Source: Elephas maximus indicus
Taxonomy: Eukaryota > Chordata > Mammalia > Proboscidea > Elephantidae
Reading direction: 5' to 3'
Assembly (NCBI RefSeq): GCF_024166365.1
Contig: NC_064823.1
Coordinates: 10,472,924 to 10,536,923 of the forward strand
DNA length: 64,000 nt
The notes under the pieces are model-generated. The model did no database searches. It saw only the letters and a list, made by a program, of their open reading frames with translations, and was not told where the DNA came from. This document shows positions 50,125-63,482 of the stretch, in pieces; position 1 is the first letter of the stretch, and every line of letters starts with the position of its first letter. A program made the translations under genes and the position numbers.

Positions 50125-51400
50125 AAGGACAGTGGGGGAAATAGAAATACCACATGATCCAGCAATCCCACTCCTAGGAAAATATCCTAGAAATATAAGA
50201 GATGTCACATGAATAGACATATGCACACCCATGTTCACTGCAGCATTATTCACAATAGCAAAAAGATGGAAACAACCTCAGTGCCCTCAACAGATGAATG
50301 GATAAACAAACTATGGTACATACACACAATGGAATACAATGCAATGATAAAAAGCAATGATGAATCTGAGAAATATAAGATGGATGAATCTGAAGGGCAT
50401 TATGCTGAGTGAAATAAATCATAAAAAGGACAAATATTCTTTGTGACCACTATTATAAAAACCCATGAAAAGGTTTACACATAACAAGAAACAATATTTA
50501 ATTGTTACAAGGAAGTGGAGGGGTGGGGAGGGGGAAATACTAAACAGACAATAAATAAATGGTAGCTTTGGTGAAGGGTAAGACAGTACACAATACCGGG
50601 TAAGGCAGCACAACTTGACCCAGCAAAGTCTTGGAAGATCTATAGTCACATCCAAACTCCCTGAGGGACCAAATTACTAGGCTGAGGGCTGGGGACTATG
50701 GTCTAGGGAGACATCTAGGCCAACTGGCATTACAGTTTATAAAGACAATGTTCTACATTCTGCTTTGGTGTGTAGCATCTGGGGTCTAAAAAGCTTGTGA
50801 GCAGCCATCTAAGACGCTCCACTGGTCTCACCCCTTCTGGAGCAAGGGAGGATGAAGAAAACCAAAGATACAAGGCAAAGATTAGTCCAAAGGACTGATG
50901 GGCTACAAGTACCACAGCTTCCACCAGCCTGTGTCCAGCACAACTAGATGGTACCTGGCTATCACCACTGACTGCTCTGACAGGGATCACAATAGAGGGT
51001 CCCAGATGGAGCTGGAGAAAAATGTAGAACAAAATCCTAACTCACAAAAAATAAAAAATAACAGACTTACTTGTCTGACAGAGCTGGAGAAACCCTGAGA
51101 ATATGGCCCCCAGACACACTTTTAACTGAGCACTGAAGTCACTCCTGAGGCTCACCCTTCAGCCAAAGATTGGACGGGGCCATAAAACGAAACAAAACTA
51201 AATAAGCACACCAGCCCATGAGCAGGGAAAAGAGGGCAGGAGGGGACAGTAAAACTGGCACTGAGGAACTCAAAGTCGAGGAGAGGAGAGTATCAACGTG
51301 TCATGGGGTTGGCAATCAATGTCACAAAACAATATCTGTATTAATTGTTTAATGAGAAACTGATTTGCTCTGTAAATCTTCATCTAAAGTACAATTAAAA
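50125..51400 (+). mobile_element. L1 LINE 3' end, 5'-truncated, sense
   Basis: Sense ORF2 end ('ccacatgatccagcaatccc', 'ggaatacaatgcaatgataa') then a 3' UTR with a GGGG-rich tract at about 50517-50534 and the end 'cttcatctaaagtacaatta'. It is the inverted relative of the copy at 47702-49603. Confidence 0.9.
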
Positions 51401-51409
51401 ATAGAAGAA

Positions 51410-52360
51410 AGAAAGAAAACTGGACAAGAAGTGGTTAGTTCTCAGACCCCTTTCTCCCTCTATCCTTTCTTAAATTTACCCCTGGTGAGGATGGGGGTTT
51501 TGTAGCAAGATAACACAATGATTTTGTGTTATAAAAGGTGATCAACATTGGTGATCAGAACAACTGATAGTTGTACAGAAATGACACTGTGAAGAATCTG
51601 AGATACAGGATGAATAGTTTTCCAGGTTTTGAACATGTTGTGCAAACAGCAAGATGAACTCAGCGTTCTGGACCAAGGAAAGAGGGTACAAGCGAAGTAG
51701 TGAAGGCCCTTAAAATGGCAAAATGAAGAATCTCTTGGCACCTGCCTGAGGGCAGAATTGCTGATTTCTTTTTATGCTATATTTCTAAGTTACGTGTTCT
51801 TGGATTATGGAATTTGCATTGTTTGAAAATTGTTTATGTGGCTTCTTTTTCTAATAAGAGTCCACGATACCTTTGAGAAAAAGTGCTGCATCTTATTCAG
51901 TTTTATATAGCTATCATGGCTTAGAATTTTACTGGCAAATGATATTTTGGATTGATTTGAACCTTTTATCAGAATCTACTAGTGAACAAACATTATTTAT
52001 TGATAAATATCTATATGCTCCCTATGGAGAAGGATAACTCTGAAATATAAATCATATATCTCCTTCTGAAAGAGTCAAAACTACATTTGAAGCAGAGGAA
52101 ATAATCTTAAGACGGTCATAACTGGAAGGAGAACATAATTGTCAAGTAAAATTGAACCAAATATTCTGAAAGATACAGTATTATGCTTTGGAATGGATAT
52201 TAAACATGAAAGTTTCATAATACCATAAAAACACATCCTATTTATTTATTTTCTAATATACTACAGGCCATTTTGAACAAAAATAAGAAAAAAAAATTAG
52301 TAGTAGTTGATTACATAAGAGCAATGATTCATGAAAACTTCAGAAACTTTTTTGACCTAA
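51410..52360. other. Intergenic, nothing recognised
   Basis: No named repeat. The 70-codon antisense frame at 51529-51741 has no domain. Confidence 0.45.
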
Positions 52361-53605
52361 TTGTTGTTAAAAAAGGTGCCATCAAGTCAGTTCCAACTCA
52401 TAGCGACCCAATGCACAACAGAACTAAACACTACCCAGTTCTGCACCATACTCAAAATCATTGTTATGCTTAAGCCCATGGTTGCAGTCACTGTGTCAAT
52501 CCATCTAATTGAGGGTCTTCCTCTTTTTAGCTGACCCTCTGCCAAGCATGATGTCCTTCTCCAGGGACTGATCCCTCCTGACAATACGTCCAAAGTATGT
52601 GAGACATAGTTTCCCCATCTTTACTTCTAAGGAGCATTCTGATCGTACTTCTTCCAAGACAGATTTGTTCATTCTTTTGGCAGTCCATGATATATTCAAT
52701 ATACTTCACTAACACTACAATTCAAAGGTGTCAATTCTTCTTTGGTCTTCTTTATTCATCGTCAGCTTTCACATGCATAGGAGGTGACTGAAAACATCAT
52801 GGCTTGGGTCAGCCACACCTTAGTCTTCAAGATGACATGTTTGTTTTTCAATACTTTTAAGAGGTCTTTTGCAGCAGATTTACCCAATGCAGTACGTCTT
52901 TTGATTTCTAGACTGCTGCTTCCGTAAGTGTTGATTGTGGATCCAAGTAAAATGAAATGTTTGACAACTTCAATCTTTTCCCCATTTATCATGATGTTGG
53001 TCATTGGTCTAGTTGTGAGGATTTTTATTTTCTTTATGTTGAGATGTAATCCATACTGAAGACTGTGGTCTTTGATCTTCATCAATAAGTGCTTCAAGTC
53101 CTCTTCACTTTCAGCAAGCAAAGTTGTGTCATCTGAACGATGCAAGTTGTTAACAAGTCTTCCTCCAATCCTGATGTCCCATTCTTCATATAGTCCAGCT
53201 TCTAGGGTTATTTGCTCATCTTAGAGATTGAATAGGTATGGTGAAAGGATACCCTGACACCTTTCCTGACTTTAAACCACACAGTAGTCCCTTGTTTTGT
53301 TCAAATGACTCCCTCTTGATCTACGTACAGATTCCTCACGAGCACGATTAAGTCTTCTGGAATTCTCATTCTTCCCAACGTTATCCATAATTCATTACAA
53401 TACACACAGTTGAATGCTTTTGTATAGTCAATAAAACACAGGTAAACATCTTTCTGGAATTCTCTGCTTTTAGCCAGGATCCATCTGACATCAGCAATGA
53501 TATCCCTGGTCTCGTGTCCTCTTCTGAATTCTGCTTGAATTTCTGGCAGTTCCCTTTAGATATACTGCTGCAGTCACTTTTGAATGATCTTCAGCAATTA
53601 GCATA
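52361..53605 (-). mobile_element. RTE LINE 3' half
   Basis: Antisense RTE from the tail (ttgttgttaaaaaaggtgcc) to the RT core, ending near 'tgaatgatcttcagcaatta' at about 53605. The minus frame 52762-53145 (127 codons) reads DDTTLLAESEEDLKHLLMKI, the block that follows RT motif C; other frames at 52387-52715 cover the C-terminal region. 5'-truncated, with frame breaks. Confidence 0.9.
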
Positions 53606-53971
53606 ACAGGTTTTTACTTTAAAGGGCGTTTCTATACTCAAAATAGTTTTCTATTAATTTCTCCAAAATATATACCAAGATAAGCAATGACTTCCATTGA
53701 GATCAATACCAGTAAAAAGGAACACCGGCAGTTTTTCTGCCATTTAAACAGAAGAGCAATCTTGTTTCCTCCTAATTCTGTGATCCATCCACATGGCAAA
53801 CTTGAACATTGAAGGCTGATTGAACAAAATAACATGAGGTTGCACAAATAACAACTTATTGCAAAGTGAGGCAAAATATTGGCAGAATATTCAAGGTGGT
53901 AAGAAGGCATGCAAGTCGACAATATACATACCTGCAACAAGTAGCAAGGAAAGCTTAAGACAACAACATCA
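53606..53971. other. Intergenic, nothing recognised
   Basis: The antisense 117-codon frame at 53638-53991 runs into the SINE and shows no domain. Confidence 0.4.
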
Positions 53972-54165
53972 TTGTTGTTGTTGTGTGCCATTCAGTCAAT
54001 TTCAAATCTAGTGACACTATATGATAGAGTAGAACTGCCCCATAGGGTTTCCTAGGCTCTAAATTAATCTTTATGGGAACAGATCTCCAGGTCTTTTGTT
54101 CCTTGGAGTGGTTGAGTTTGAACCACTGACCTTTTGTTTAACAGCCAAGAGTTTACCCATTGCAC
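53972..54165 (-). mobile_element. AfroSINE, long subfamily, old
   Basis: Antisense: 'ttgttgttgttgtgtgccat', 'ctgccccatagggtttccta', 'ctaaattaatctttatggga', 'taacagccaagagtttaccc'. Confidence 0.82.
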
Positions 54166-54179
54166 CAACAGCAATTTTA

Positions 54180-55515
54180 AGTCAAGGTCTAACAGAGCCA
54201 ATAAGCTCATGCCAGAATTAGGTGCTAAAATGAAATGCACTTATTAAATAAATTGTTTCAGAAAAAAGAAAAATAATCAGTGTGAGTTGGAAGAATTAAG
54301 AAAAATAATTGTTAGAGAAAAATGAGATTCAAGCATAGTAAAGGTTGGAAAATAAAGGGGAAGGAGGATATTCACAGAAGAATTTATTGCATGTGCATAT
54401 AAAACAAGTGCAGGATTAGCTCGATGGAGAGGATATATGGAATTACCATAGGATTGATTTTGCCAAGTCTAGGAAGTCATTTACTAATATTTACTAAAAT
54501 CATAAGACGGGTTTTAGTAAAATTATTCTGGCAGCAAAATGTAAGACGCACTGGCATATGGACAGCCAGAACCAAGAATGAATGTGTATAAGACTCATGC
54601 AAGAAGAACACACAAGGAAATAAGGCAAAAGCAGTGGCAACAAGAATGGAAAGAGCAAATGTAAAATACAACCCGAAATGAAGAAATTACTGAATGATCA
54701 CAACTGACAAAATGACGAGATAGAGAGAATTAAAGAGAAGAATGATTGATGCTTATATATTTATTTTTTTACTTTGTTAAAATATAAAGATAAAAGCAGC
54801 ATAATCAATAGAAAACAATAACGAGCATACTGGTGGTCATTTAACAAACTGAGATTTGTACCTGTTGTATGTAAATTGATGAAACAAGGCTATAAGACTA
54901 ATTTCTGAATTTGGAAACTCTCACTTCACAGTGAGAATGTGATATTAGAGTAGAATGAAAAACCTATGATTTCTTGAAATGTTTTGGTTTCTTGCTAGAT
55001 TTGAATTGTTATTGTTCGAATAATGTGTTCATAGGCATATTTTCTAGAAATAAAGAAAAATGTTCAGAAAAAATTCTCAGGACATGAATGCTGCAAATTT
55101 TCTTTTTAATATTATCTAAAAAAAATTAAATATGGTGCTCGGTTTTTGTTTTGTTTTGTTTTACTTCAAACATTGCCAAAGAGCATCTGAACTTTTAAAG
55201 TATGTGCTGGAATGCTGCCCAAACCATTGATGGTATCCACCAACTATGTCAGGTTTTTTTCCCCCTCCTTTTTAAAACTCTAGTCTGTTAGATATGGTTT
55301 AAGAAAAAAAAAAAAAATTACTTCATTTATTTATTTTACCGAATGATCCCACAGAAGCTACACATATCAGAATAAATTTCATAAAGAAAAAAAAGTTAGG
55401 AATAAATTGAGAAGAATCATAGATCTTTATTCCAATTCCATTTAGACAGGTTAAAAGGAGTTTGGATTTTATATGAAACTCATTCTTCATTATATATTTC
55501 TAAAAATGATTTTTG
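54180..55515. other. Intergenic, nothing recognised
   Basis: AT-rich, no gene or named element. A short TTTTG repeat at about 55146-55162. Confidence 0.45.
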
Positions 55516-55521
55516 CTAGAG

Positions 55522-55680
55522 TGTCATTAATGCAGTGGTTAAGAGCTATGGCTGTTAACCAAAAGGTAGGCAGTTCAAATCCACCAGCCACTCATTGGAA
55601 ACCATACAGGGCAATTCTACTCTGTCCCATAGGATTTCTATGGGTCAGAATTGACTGGACAGCAATGGATTTGGTTTCAT
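55522..55680 (+). mobile_element. AfroSINE
   Basis: Sense SINE 'aatgcagtggttaagagcta', 'ggcagttcaaatccaccag', 'atgggtcagaattgactgga'. The first bases of the head are altered. Confidence 0.87.
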
Positions 55681-55694
55681 TTGGTTATCATTGT

Positions 55695-55765
55695 CTTCTG
55701 AGATCAAACTGCCAATCTTTTGGTTAGCAGTCAAGCTCTTAACCATTGAGCCAGGAAGTCTCCTA
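55695..55765 (-). repeat. AfroSINE head fragment, antisense
   Basis: 'ctgccaatcttttggttagc' then 'ctcttaaccattgagcca' is the antisense tRNA-like head, probably the remnant of an older SINE into which the sense copy at 55522 inserted. Confidence 0.7.
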
Positions 55766-55814
55766 CATAAACAAAGACCCACTAAAATGGGAACTCACTC
55801 ATTTAACTTTGAAG

Positions 55815-55968
55815 CCTTGCTACTCAAAGTGTAATTCAGGGACCAACATCCAGCAGATTGTTAGAAATGTACTCTCAAGTCCCACCCCAAGTTACTGCAT
55901 CAGATTCTGCTTTTTAACAAGCTCCCAGGTGATTCCCATGTCCATTAAAGTTTGAAAAGCACCGAATC
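55815..55968 (+). mobile_element. MER5A-like DNA transposon (hAT-Charlie)
   Basis: Matches MER5A order: 'ctactcaaagtgtaattcag', 'ttgttagaaatgtactctca', 'cccaccccaagttactgcat', 'tttttaacaagctcccaggt', 'taaagtttgaaaagcacc'. A non-autonomous element about 155 bp long. Confidence 0.85.
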
Positions 55969-56089
55969 AGCCTTATGTAAACTGATTCATCAAATTCAAT
56001 TTTGCAAGTAACCGATCCTGACACACTAACGCACATTACAATTCAAATTTTAAAGTTTTCTACAAGTCATATTAAGGAATTGTATTTAG

Positions 56090-56690
56090 TAATAGAGGCA
56101 ATTGAAAGCAATGCCATTCAGAATTCATTACGTGCTAGATATTGTGTAAGATATTTCCAAACCTATTCCTTTAATCCTTACAATACTCGCTAAGGTGTCA
56201 CTATCTCCTTGTCTCTGGAAGTGAAAGCCAGCCCAGATAGGTTAAATATCTCGTCTGTTCTACACAATTAATTCATTCAATAAATACTGAGCACCTCAGT
56301 AAGTTCCTGAGTTAGTCCTGGGAGTAAAATAAGCATGGTCCTCACGGAATGTACAATATATTATAATTAAACAAACGCTACAGAAGCATAGACTAAGAGT
56401 TTCTAAGAGGGAAATGCAAACTTTCAGAGGGAATTAGGGAAAGCTTCTATTTGTAAAGTTCAGTTAAACTGATTTCTGAGCAACACATTCTTTTAAAGTT
56501 GGCCCTGACAAGGAGAGTGTGTCTTGGAGTTTAGTAAGGGGAACCAAGCAGCAGTTGAACCTGGAACATGGAAAGAATCCTACAGAACTTTGTAGAGCAA
56601 GGTGAGGATGTGGGGCCTTACCCAAGAGTCACAGGAGGTCTTTGGAGGGTTTTAAGCAGAGAAAGTGATAGGTCCAGAGCCACAACCGGG
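56090..56690 (+). repeat. Ancient LINE (L2-like) remnant
   Basis: 'attcattcaataaatactga', 'aagcatggtcctcacggaat' and 'ggaggtctttggagggtttt' followed by 'aagcagagaaagtga' follow a widespread ancient mammalian LINE 3' pattern. It runs up to the CpG island. The frame from 56568 that reads into the island is not a gene. Confidence 0.5.
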
Positions 56691-57310
56691 AACAGCTCCT
56701 CCGGTCAGCCCCGAGCAAAGCCCTGCGGGAGGGTGGGTTTTAACCCGGCCACTCCCCTGGGCTTCCTTTTCTCCACCCAAGTCACCGCCTCCCGCTTCTG
56801 GGCTAAGCTGTCCGAGGGGAGGAGGGGGAACGTGTGCGGGGGCGGGGGGAAGAAGAACATTTTGAAAAAATATTGAAAAGAAAACATTCCACTTGGCAGC
56901 CAGCGCGCGGGAAGTCGAGCGCGCGAGTTCCGGGTTTCCCGCCTCCCGCCCGCTCGCCCCGGCCGGCCGCAGCGCGGGTGAGCCCCCAGCCCCTGCGCCG
57001 CCCCGGCTCGGCCGCGTCCGTCCCTCCGGCCGCCGCTCGGTCCGTCCGCCTCCCCCCGCCCCGCGCGTCCTTCTCCGGTGTCCCGCGCGGGTCTGCCGCT
57101 CGGAGGCTCTCCGGCGCTCAGGGGGCCCGCCGCCCGCATTGCTCCCGGGCCGCGCCGGAGCGGCGGCGCCTGCGACTGCGACGCGGCGGGATCGGGCCTC
57201 GCCGTGCCCTGGGGCGGGTCGCCCTGCTCCGGCCCCCGGCCGCCGCGGCGGACACCACTTGTGGAGTCCTTCCCCCGGCGGCTGAGCTGAAACTGTAAAC
57301 CAGCCGCAGT
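56690..57310. promoter_or_regulatory. PABPC4L: CpG island, likely PABPC4L promoter region
   Basis: An abrupt switch from AT-rich DNA to about 600 bp of GC-rich, CpG-dense sequence, with GC boxes such as gggcggg in the block (ggggcgggtcg near 57211) and again just downstream at 57476. No TATA box stands out, as expected of a CpG-island promoter. It is the only CpG-dense block in the window and ends about 370 bp before the PABPC4L start codon. A donor-like site g|gtgagc at about 56978 would allow a 5' non-coding exon. Overlapping long frames on both strands (for example 56652-57377 minus, 56834-57298 plus) are compositional artefacts. Transcription start and direction are inferred, not seen. 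Confidence 0.75.
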
Positions 57311-57508
57311 GAGGCCTATTTTTACTCGGAAAGTAGCGTCCGGGGCGTCCGTGGAGAAAGCGCCGACTGAGAGCCACCCCGCCACTTGAAGATTCCTCGA
57401 CAAATTGGCGGGTTAGGAACTTCTTTTCCTAATATCCTTTCACTGAGATTTCAAAGTTCCATTGCCAACTTCCAGGGCGGGCTGAATTGGTTACAGTCGT
57501 GCTTATCG

Positions 57509-57574
57509 ATGAGAGTATTGCCTGAGCCTGGGGGAGCTGTACCCGAGCCCCACTGCTCTGCCTCGAAGCTGTGA
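57509..57574 (+). other. Possible upstream ORF in PABPC4L leader
   Basis: A 21-codon ATG-to-TGA frame (starts MRVLPEPGG, ends SASKL) lies 109 bp before the PABPC4L ATG, in a different frame. Its context has T at -3, so initiation would be weak. It matters only if this segment is part of the mature leader. Confidence 0.35.
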
Positions 57575-57605
57575 TTTCGAGGCCACCAAACCCGGTCCGG
57601 CCTGA

Positions 57606-58826
<1,221 letters not shown>

Positions 58827-59053
58827 TTGGAAGAGGCGGGGGAATGACAGTCATCCCTGCCTAAATTGTCCTTAGTAAATTTCAGACCCTGTGTGTTGGC
58901 AACTTAGTTTAGTAAACTTTGTGATAAAAAACAGGTGCGGATTAAATCAGTAAACACAGTATACAGCGGTTTAGAGTAAACAAGGTAGCTTGGGCTTGAT
59001 TGTTTTATTTACTAATCCATAGTGTACTATTTTACCTGGAAAGAAAACAGTAA

Positions 59054-59059
59054 AATAAA
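59054..59059 (+). terminator. First AATAAA after PABPC4L
   Basis: AATAAA 228 bp after the stop codon, directly against the SINE starting at about 59060, which replaces the sequence where a downstream cleavage element would be. Other candidates lie at 60942-60947 and 63128-63133; which is used cannot be told. Confidence 0.35.
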
Positions 59060-59196
59060 ACGTTGCCGTGGAATTCATAGCGACCTTATAGGACAGAACA
59101 GAACTGCCCGCGCAGGGTTTCCAAGGAGCAGCTGGTGGATTTGAACTGCTGCCGTTTTGGTTAGCAGCTGAGCTCTTAACTACTGCACCACCAGGT
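59060..59196 (-). mobile_element. AfroSINE in the PABPC4L 3' flank
   Basis: Antisense SINE 'ttcatagcgaccttatagga', 'ccaaggagcagctggtggat', ending 'actgcaccaccagg'. It lies in the probable 3' UTR of PABPC4L. Confidence 0.88.
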
Positions 59197-59254
59197 GAAA
59201 CTGTGCACCACAGATTAATAAGTAAACACAGTTAAGCTCCTGCATACACAAAGC

Positions 59255-59283
59255 CGTGTGTGTGTGTGTGTGTGTGCGTGTGT
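59255..59283. repeat. (TG)n microsatellite
   Basis: About 14 TG units with one CG interruption. Confidence 0.9.
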
Positions 59284-59289
59284 TTAAAA

Positions 59290-60505
59290 ATAAATGAATC
59301 TTAGAAGTTTGGTTCTAATTGCAAAATTGTATTTTTTTTCTTATTTTTATGTAGTAGTCATAGCAATAAGTATAATTAGACATATTTTTATTACATTTTG
59401 AACTAACAGAAGTGAGGTAATTGAGTTTATTGCATGTTTTCTTTATTTTAATAATATTGCTAGCTTTAATTTCTTCTATGAAAATAGTTCTTATGTCTCA
59501 AAATAGTCTCAAAATAGTTCTTATGTCTGAGGATTCCAAAGAAATGTATTGTTACAAACACGTTTTCTAATTTATCATCTGACTTTTTTTAGAAATCAGA
59601 AGTTAAAAATTAGACATGGTACAAATTGAATTAAAGATCTAATTTAATTTTTAATTAATGGGTAAAGTACTAGGAAAGGTAGAATTTCTTATAATTTTGT
59701 TATCATGCCATGAGTTTTTCCAATAATGACTAGAATGGAGATGATGGAGGTTTTTAATGTTGACTGCATACCTGATAGATAGGATATTTTGATATTCTTT
59801 CCATTGGTTGCCTGTGATTCAGGTCTTTGCTAGTCATCTAAATTGCGACTTGCAGAGTAAATCCTTGATGCGTTTTAAACCTGCATCAACTCAGGTGACC
59901 AAAAGATGGCCTGGCCTTATTTCTCTTCATGCATAGACAGCTTGATAGTGTGCCTTAAGTTTTTATCAAATACCAATATTGTAAATTTGGCCATATTATG
60001 TCTGGTTGAAAAACACTGTGTTTTGTAATCTGTATTTTATGTTGTTCCATGTAATAATATTCTCTCAGGGGTCAGAGAAGTGTAAAAGTTTATTTTTATG
60101 AACTCATGTTTCCTTTTATTAGACTGTGAGATCTATGTAACCCTTTAAAACTCACTTTTAACCTTGATTTAAACAGAAGCTCACTCATCGCTTTTCTGAT
60201 ACAATTATACCACATAGCCTGTTTTTGAACCTAATTTTTATCCTCATTTAGTTTCATTCCCAGACCTCTCCTCCCTTCTTGCCTTTTAGCCATATTACTC
60301 AGCTCCTTTTTATATTTGTTTTAAGGATTTTATTATGTTGACTTGTAATGTGTGCCACTTCAGATCCATTTGGAAATAGAAGAATAATGTTTTTACATTT
60401 TAATAATTACTTTAAAGTTTCCAATTCACTTATACCAAAGGTGCCTAGAAAATTTTTTTTGTTTCGTTTGTTTTTGGCTCTGCTTCTGTTTTTTGCTTCT
60501 ATTCC
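59290..60505. other. PABPC4L downstream region, AT-rich
   Basis: No repeat recognised except a local direct repeat: aaaatagttcttatgtct at 59481-59498 and 59511-59528. It could be 3' UTR of PABPC4L. The 89-codon frame at 60348-60617 has no domain and runs into the DNA transposon. Confidence 0.4.
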
Positions 60506-60510
60506 TTATA

Positions 60511-60880
60511 AGGCAGTCCCTGGATTACATGCAAGTTCCATTCCTAAATCTGTCTTTAAGTCAAATTTGTATGCAAGTCGGAACAGTTATGTATGGTTCC
60601 TATTTAACATCAGTTAGTTAAATGTTTGTCTTAGTATATAGTGTACCTTTCTACATATAAAAAACATTAAAGAAACACTTCCAAATACACTAAGACGTCT
60701 TTAACATAATAACACAGTAATTATAATAATGTTTGATGTGTGTCACAAAGTAGTGCCTGTTTGTCATTGCGAACCATTGTACGAACCTCTGATTTTTAAT
60801 ATAATAGGCTTTAATTGGGGTTGGTTGGTAACTGGTATGTATTGTACGTAAGTCGGACATTCATAACCCAGGGACTGCTT
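60511..60880. mobile_element. Non-autonomous DNA transposon with inverted ends
   Basis: Begins aaggcagtccctggatta and ends taacccagggactgctt; the end reverse-complements to aagcagtccctgggtta, giving terminal inverted repeats of about 17 bp. Further inverted text (gcaagtcgga near the left part, cgtaagtcggacattcat at the right) extends this. No coding region. Possibly a Tc/mariner-type (Tigger-like) element; superfamily not fixed because the flanking duplication is unclear. Confidence 0.6.
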
Positions 60881-60987
60881 CTATTACTAGAACGGAAGAA
60901 ATTTAAAATATTTTTCTATGGCAATACTTTATGCAAAAATGAATAAAATGTACTTCTGTTTATTTGTAAGTGTCTCTTCATCATCAC

Positions 60988-61138
60988 GGTGGCTAAGAGC
61001 TATGGCTGCAAATCAAAATGTCGGCAGTTGGAATCCACTAGCCGCACTTAGAAACCCTACGGGGCAATTCTGCTCTGTCCTATAGGGTCGCTACGAGTCG
61101 GAATTGACTGGACGGCAACAGGTTCAGTTTTGGTTTTA
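60988..61138 (+). mobile_element. AfroSINE with target-site duplication
   Basis: 'ggtggctaagagctatggct', 'ggcagttggaatccactagc', 'ggtcgctacgagtcggaatt'. The head start is trimmed. The 11-bp duplication ttcatcatcac is at 60977-60987 and 61139-61149. Confidence 0.9.
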
Positions 61139-61399
61139 TTCATCATCACACAGTTTCAAAATTAAAATTTCTCTTAGACAATGAAAAAATTACTGAGAAT
61201 CATGTAATACTTTTGTGCAGACAGATGTTACAATGTGTTAGATGTTCCCCCAGTTTTTTTCTACTTATGAAAACGTAGATGATTTAACAAAGAAGAGAAT
61301 CGTTGTAAATTGTGTAATGGCTTTCTTAATTTGACAGTATGCTGTGGTCAACTTGTGTGCTCACAAAACAATTATTTACATCATAATTTTAGTGACTTT

Positions 61400-61960
61400 T
61401 ACATTTTGCTCGGTGATGGTACCACAGTGTAACTAAGCTCCTATTAATAAGCATATAGGTTGCTCCTTTTTTTTTGTTCTTTCTTGGATTGCTCTGGGAT
61501 GAGCATATTTGCAAGTGCATGTGTATGGATGTGTCCAATAATTTTCTTAAGAAAAAGTGTAGAAGTGGAGTTAATAGTTACAGAGAAAGCAATTTTTAAA
61601 ATAACTGATGAACATTGCCCAAATGTCCAGAAAATTTGTGCCACTTACACTTCCATTGTCAATATAGAGAACGGCTATTTCCATATACTCCAAAGAAAAT
61701 GAGGTTTCATTTTTCTGTTTATGTTGGCAAATTTGATATGCTATATAAAATAACATATATCACAATTATTTTATTTAAATTTTTTTATTACTACAAATGT
61801 TAAACATTTCTTATATCTAGTGGCCATTTGTATTTTTACATTTGTGAGTTAATGTTTCATGATTTGAGTATAATTTTCTTTTGGGATTATTTTTATTTGT
61901 GAATATGGAAGATTTCTTTACGTAGTAAGGATAAAGCTTTAGACTTTTTTCTTCCCAATA
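61400..61960 (-). mobile_element. Old L1-like fragment, antisense
   Basis: Order of 'gttgctcctttttttttg', 'gggatgagcatatttgcaag' and 'tgtgccacttacacttccat' resembles the antisense ORF2 end of old L1s. The short frames at 61444-61803 follow from this and carry no intact domain. Confidence 0.4.
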
Positions 61961-63482
61961 TTCTCTGTTTGTTATAGTTTAAGAATCATTCCAAAGTTTA
62001 AAATTTTTAAACTCTAAATTTTTAATCTTTTACTGATATGGCTTTGATGTTATGCTTCAAAACACTTTGGAAACATCATACATAAAATTAATCTATATTG
62101 TTTTCTATTAATTTTAGAGTTTCATATTCTCAATACTGTCTACAAAACTTTTGTCTATAAAGTTTCTTATCTAGAGCCAATAGTTAATCTTAAAATGGCA
62201 TACTTTTCAATCTTTAGTGCCATGTTTTGGTGAATACTTACCTATCATAAGAATTTATATGCAACTTGTATGCCAAATCTAATTCATTGGCTCTCTGACT
62301 TTGTTGATCAGTATTTATCTCAAAAGCAGAGTGTTATTAAAAAAGGGTACCAGACAACAGAATTGGGAACGTGATAGGTGTGTCATGGTTTGACGTCTCA
62401 TTCTGAATAATCCAGTCCACCAAAATATTCAAATATTATAATACATAGGGTATTAAGATAATGAGAACTTAGTTCTCCTCTCTTATATGCACAGGAATTA
62501 ACATGCTATCAGATATCTGGAATCCCTTGGTGGTGCAAATATTTAAATGTTTCAACTGCTATTAGTTGTCTGGATAAATTGTGGCTATAGCTTCTTGACA
62601 CACACTAATCAACCCTCTGTGTTGAAATAGCTTGTTTTCAATATTTAGGTAAGAAAAGTCAGCTTATAAAAATATATGGTCCTGTGGATATCATTGATTA
62701 ATTTATTTGAATTTTACTCATTGAGATCTTTGTGTGTGTATATGTGTGTACGATATCAAGTCATTGTAGTGGCAGTAGAATGGCCCAGGGAAACAGCTGA
62801 AGTTCATTCTGTTAAGAAAATTAAGGCTTCCATGCCCAAGTGCCTTGAAAAATAAGTAGAACTTTTACATTTCTGATGTACATTCCAGTAAAAACTAACT
62901 TACATAGAGTAACCCTGTCCCACTGTTTCCACGCTCCATCTCCACACACATTGCCAAAACTGTTGTATAAATGCGTGCTTACATGTACAGCCAATTCAAT
63001 AAATATGTGCCTTTTAACATTTTATATGTTAATTTTTAATGGAAATCTATATTTGGGAAAAAATAAACTTTTCGAAGTTGATATATTCATGTTCTTAATA
63101 TTATATAAATCCATGGAGAAAAGATCAAATAAAGTCTAATCTTGAAATGGTGAAGATGTGTCTGAAAATGATTTTTATTTTATTTTTTAAATATTTCTTT
63201 AATTTTTGGAAAACCAGTTTCTCTTAGAAATAAACTGAAAACAACTTGGATTTTGAATTAAGATACTCAATTCATGTTTTAAAAGCCAACTCCTATATGA
63301 AATATTATTTCTTTTTTTTTAAGTTACAATTATGGGACTAATTGAAAAGAAAACATGGATATAGATCAAGATTTCATGAGGAATAATTGACTATTTAAAA
63401 GACAGTTCTGGATTTAATTTTTAAAGTATAATTCAGCTAACATTTAAAATTTAGAATTAACTTACTTTTATATTTAGAAAAT
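61961..63482. other. Intergenic or distal 3' UTR, mostly unassigned
   Basis: A possible AfroSINE head fragment at about 62519-62570 ('ggaatcccttggtggtgcaa'). A TG-rich patch at 62730-62750. AATAAA at 63128-63133. Otherwise nothing recognised; the 87-codon frame at 62876-63139 has no domain. Confidence 0.35.

Noticed and set aside
56652..57403. Long overlapping frames on both strands (up to 241 codons) in the GC-rich block
   Set aside because: All frames are open there because stop codons are AT-rich; the proteins are low-complexity P/A/G/R with no domain, and the block is a CpG island.
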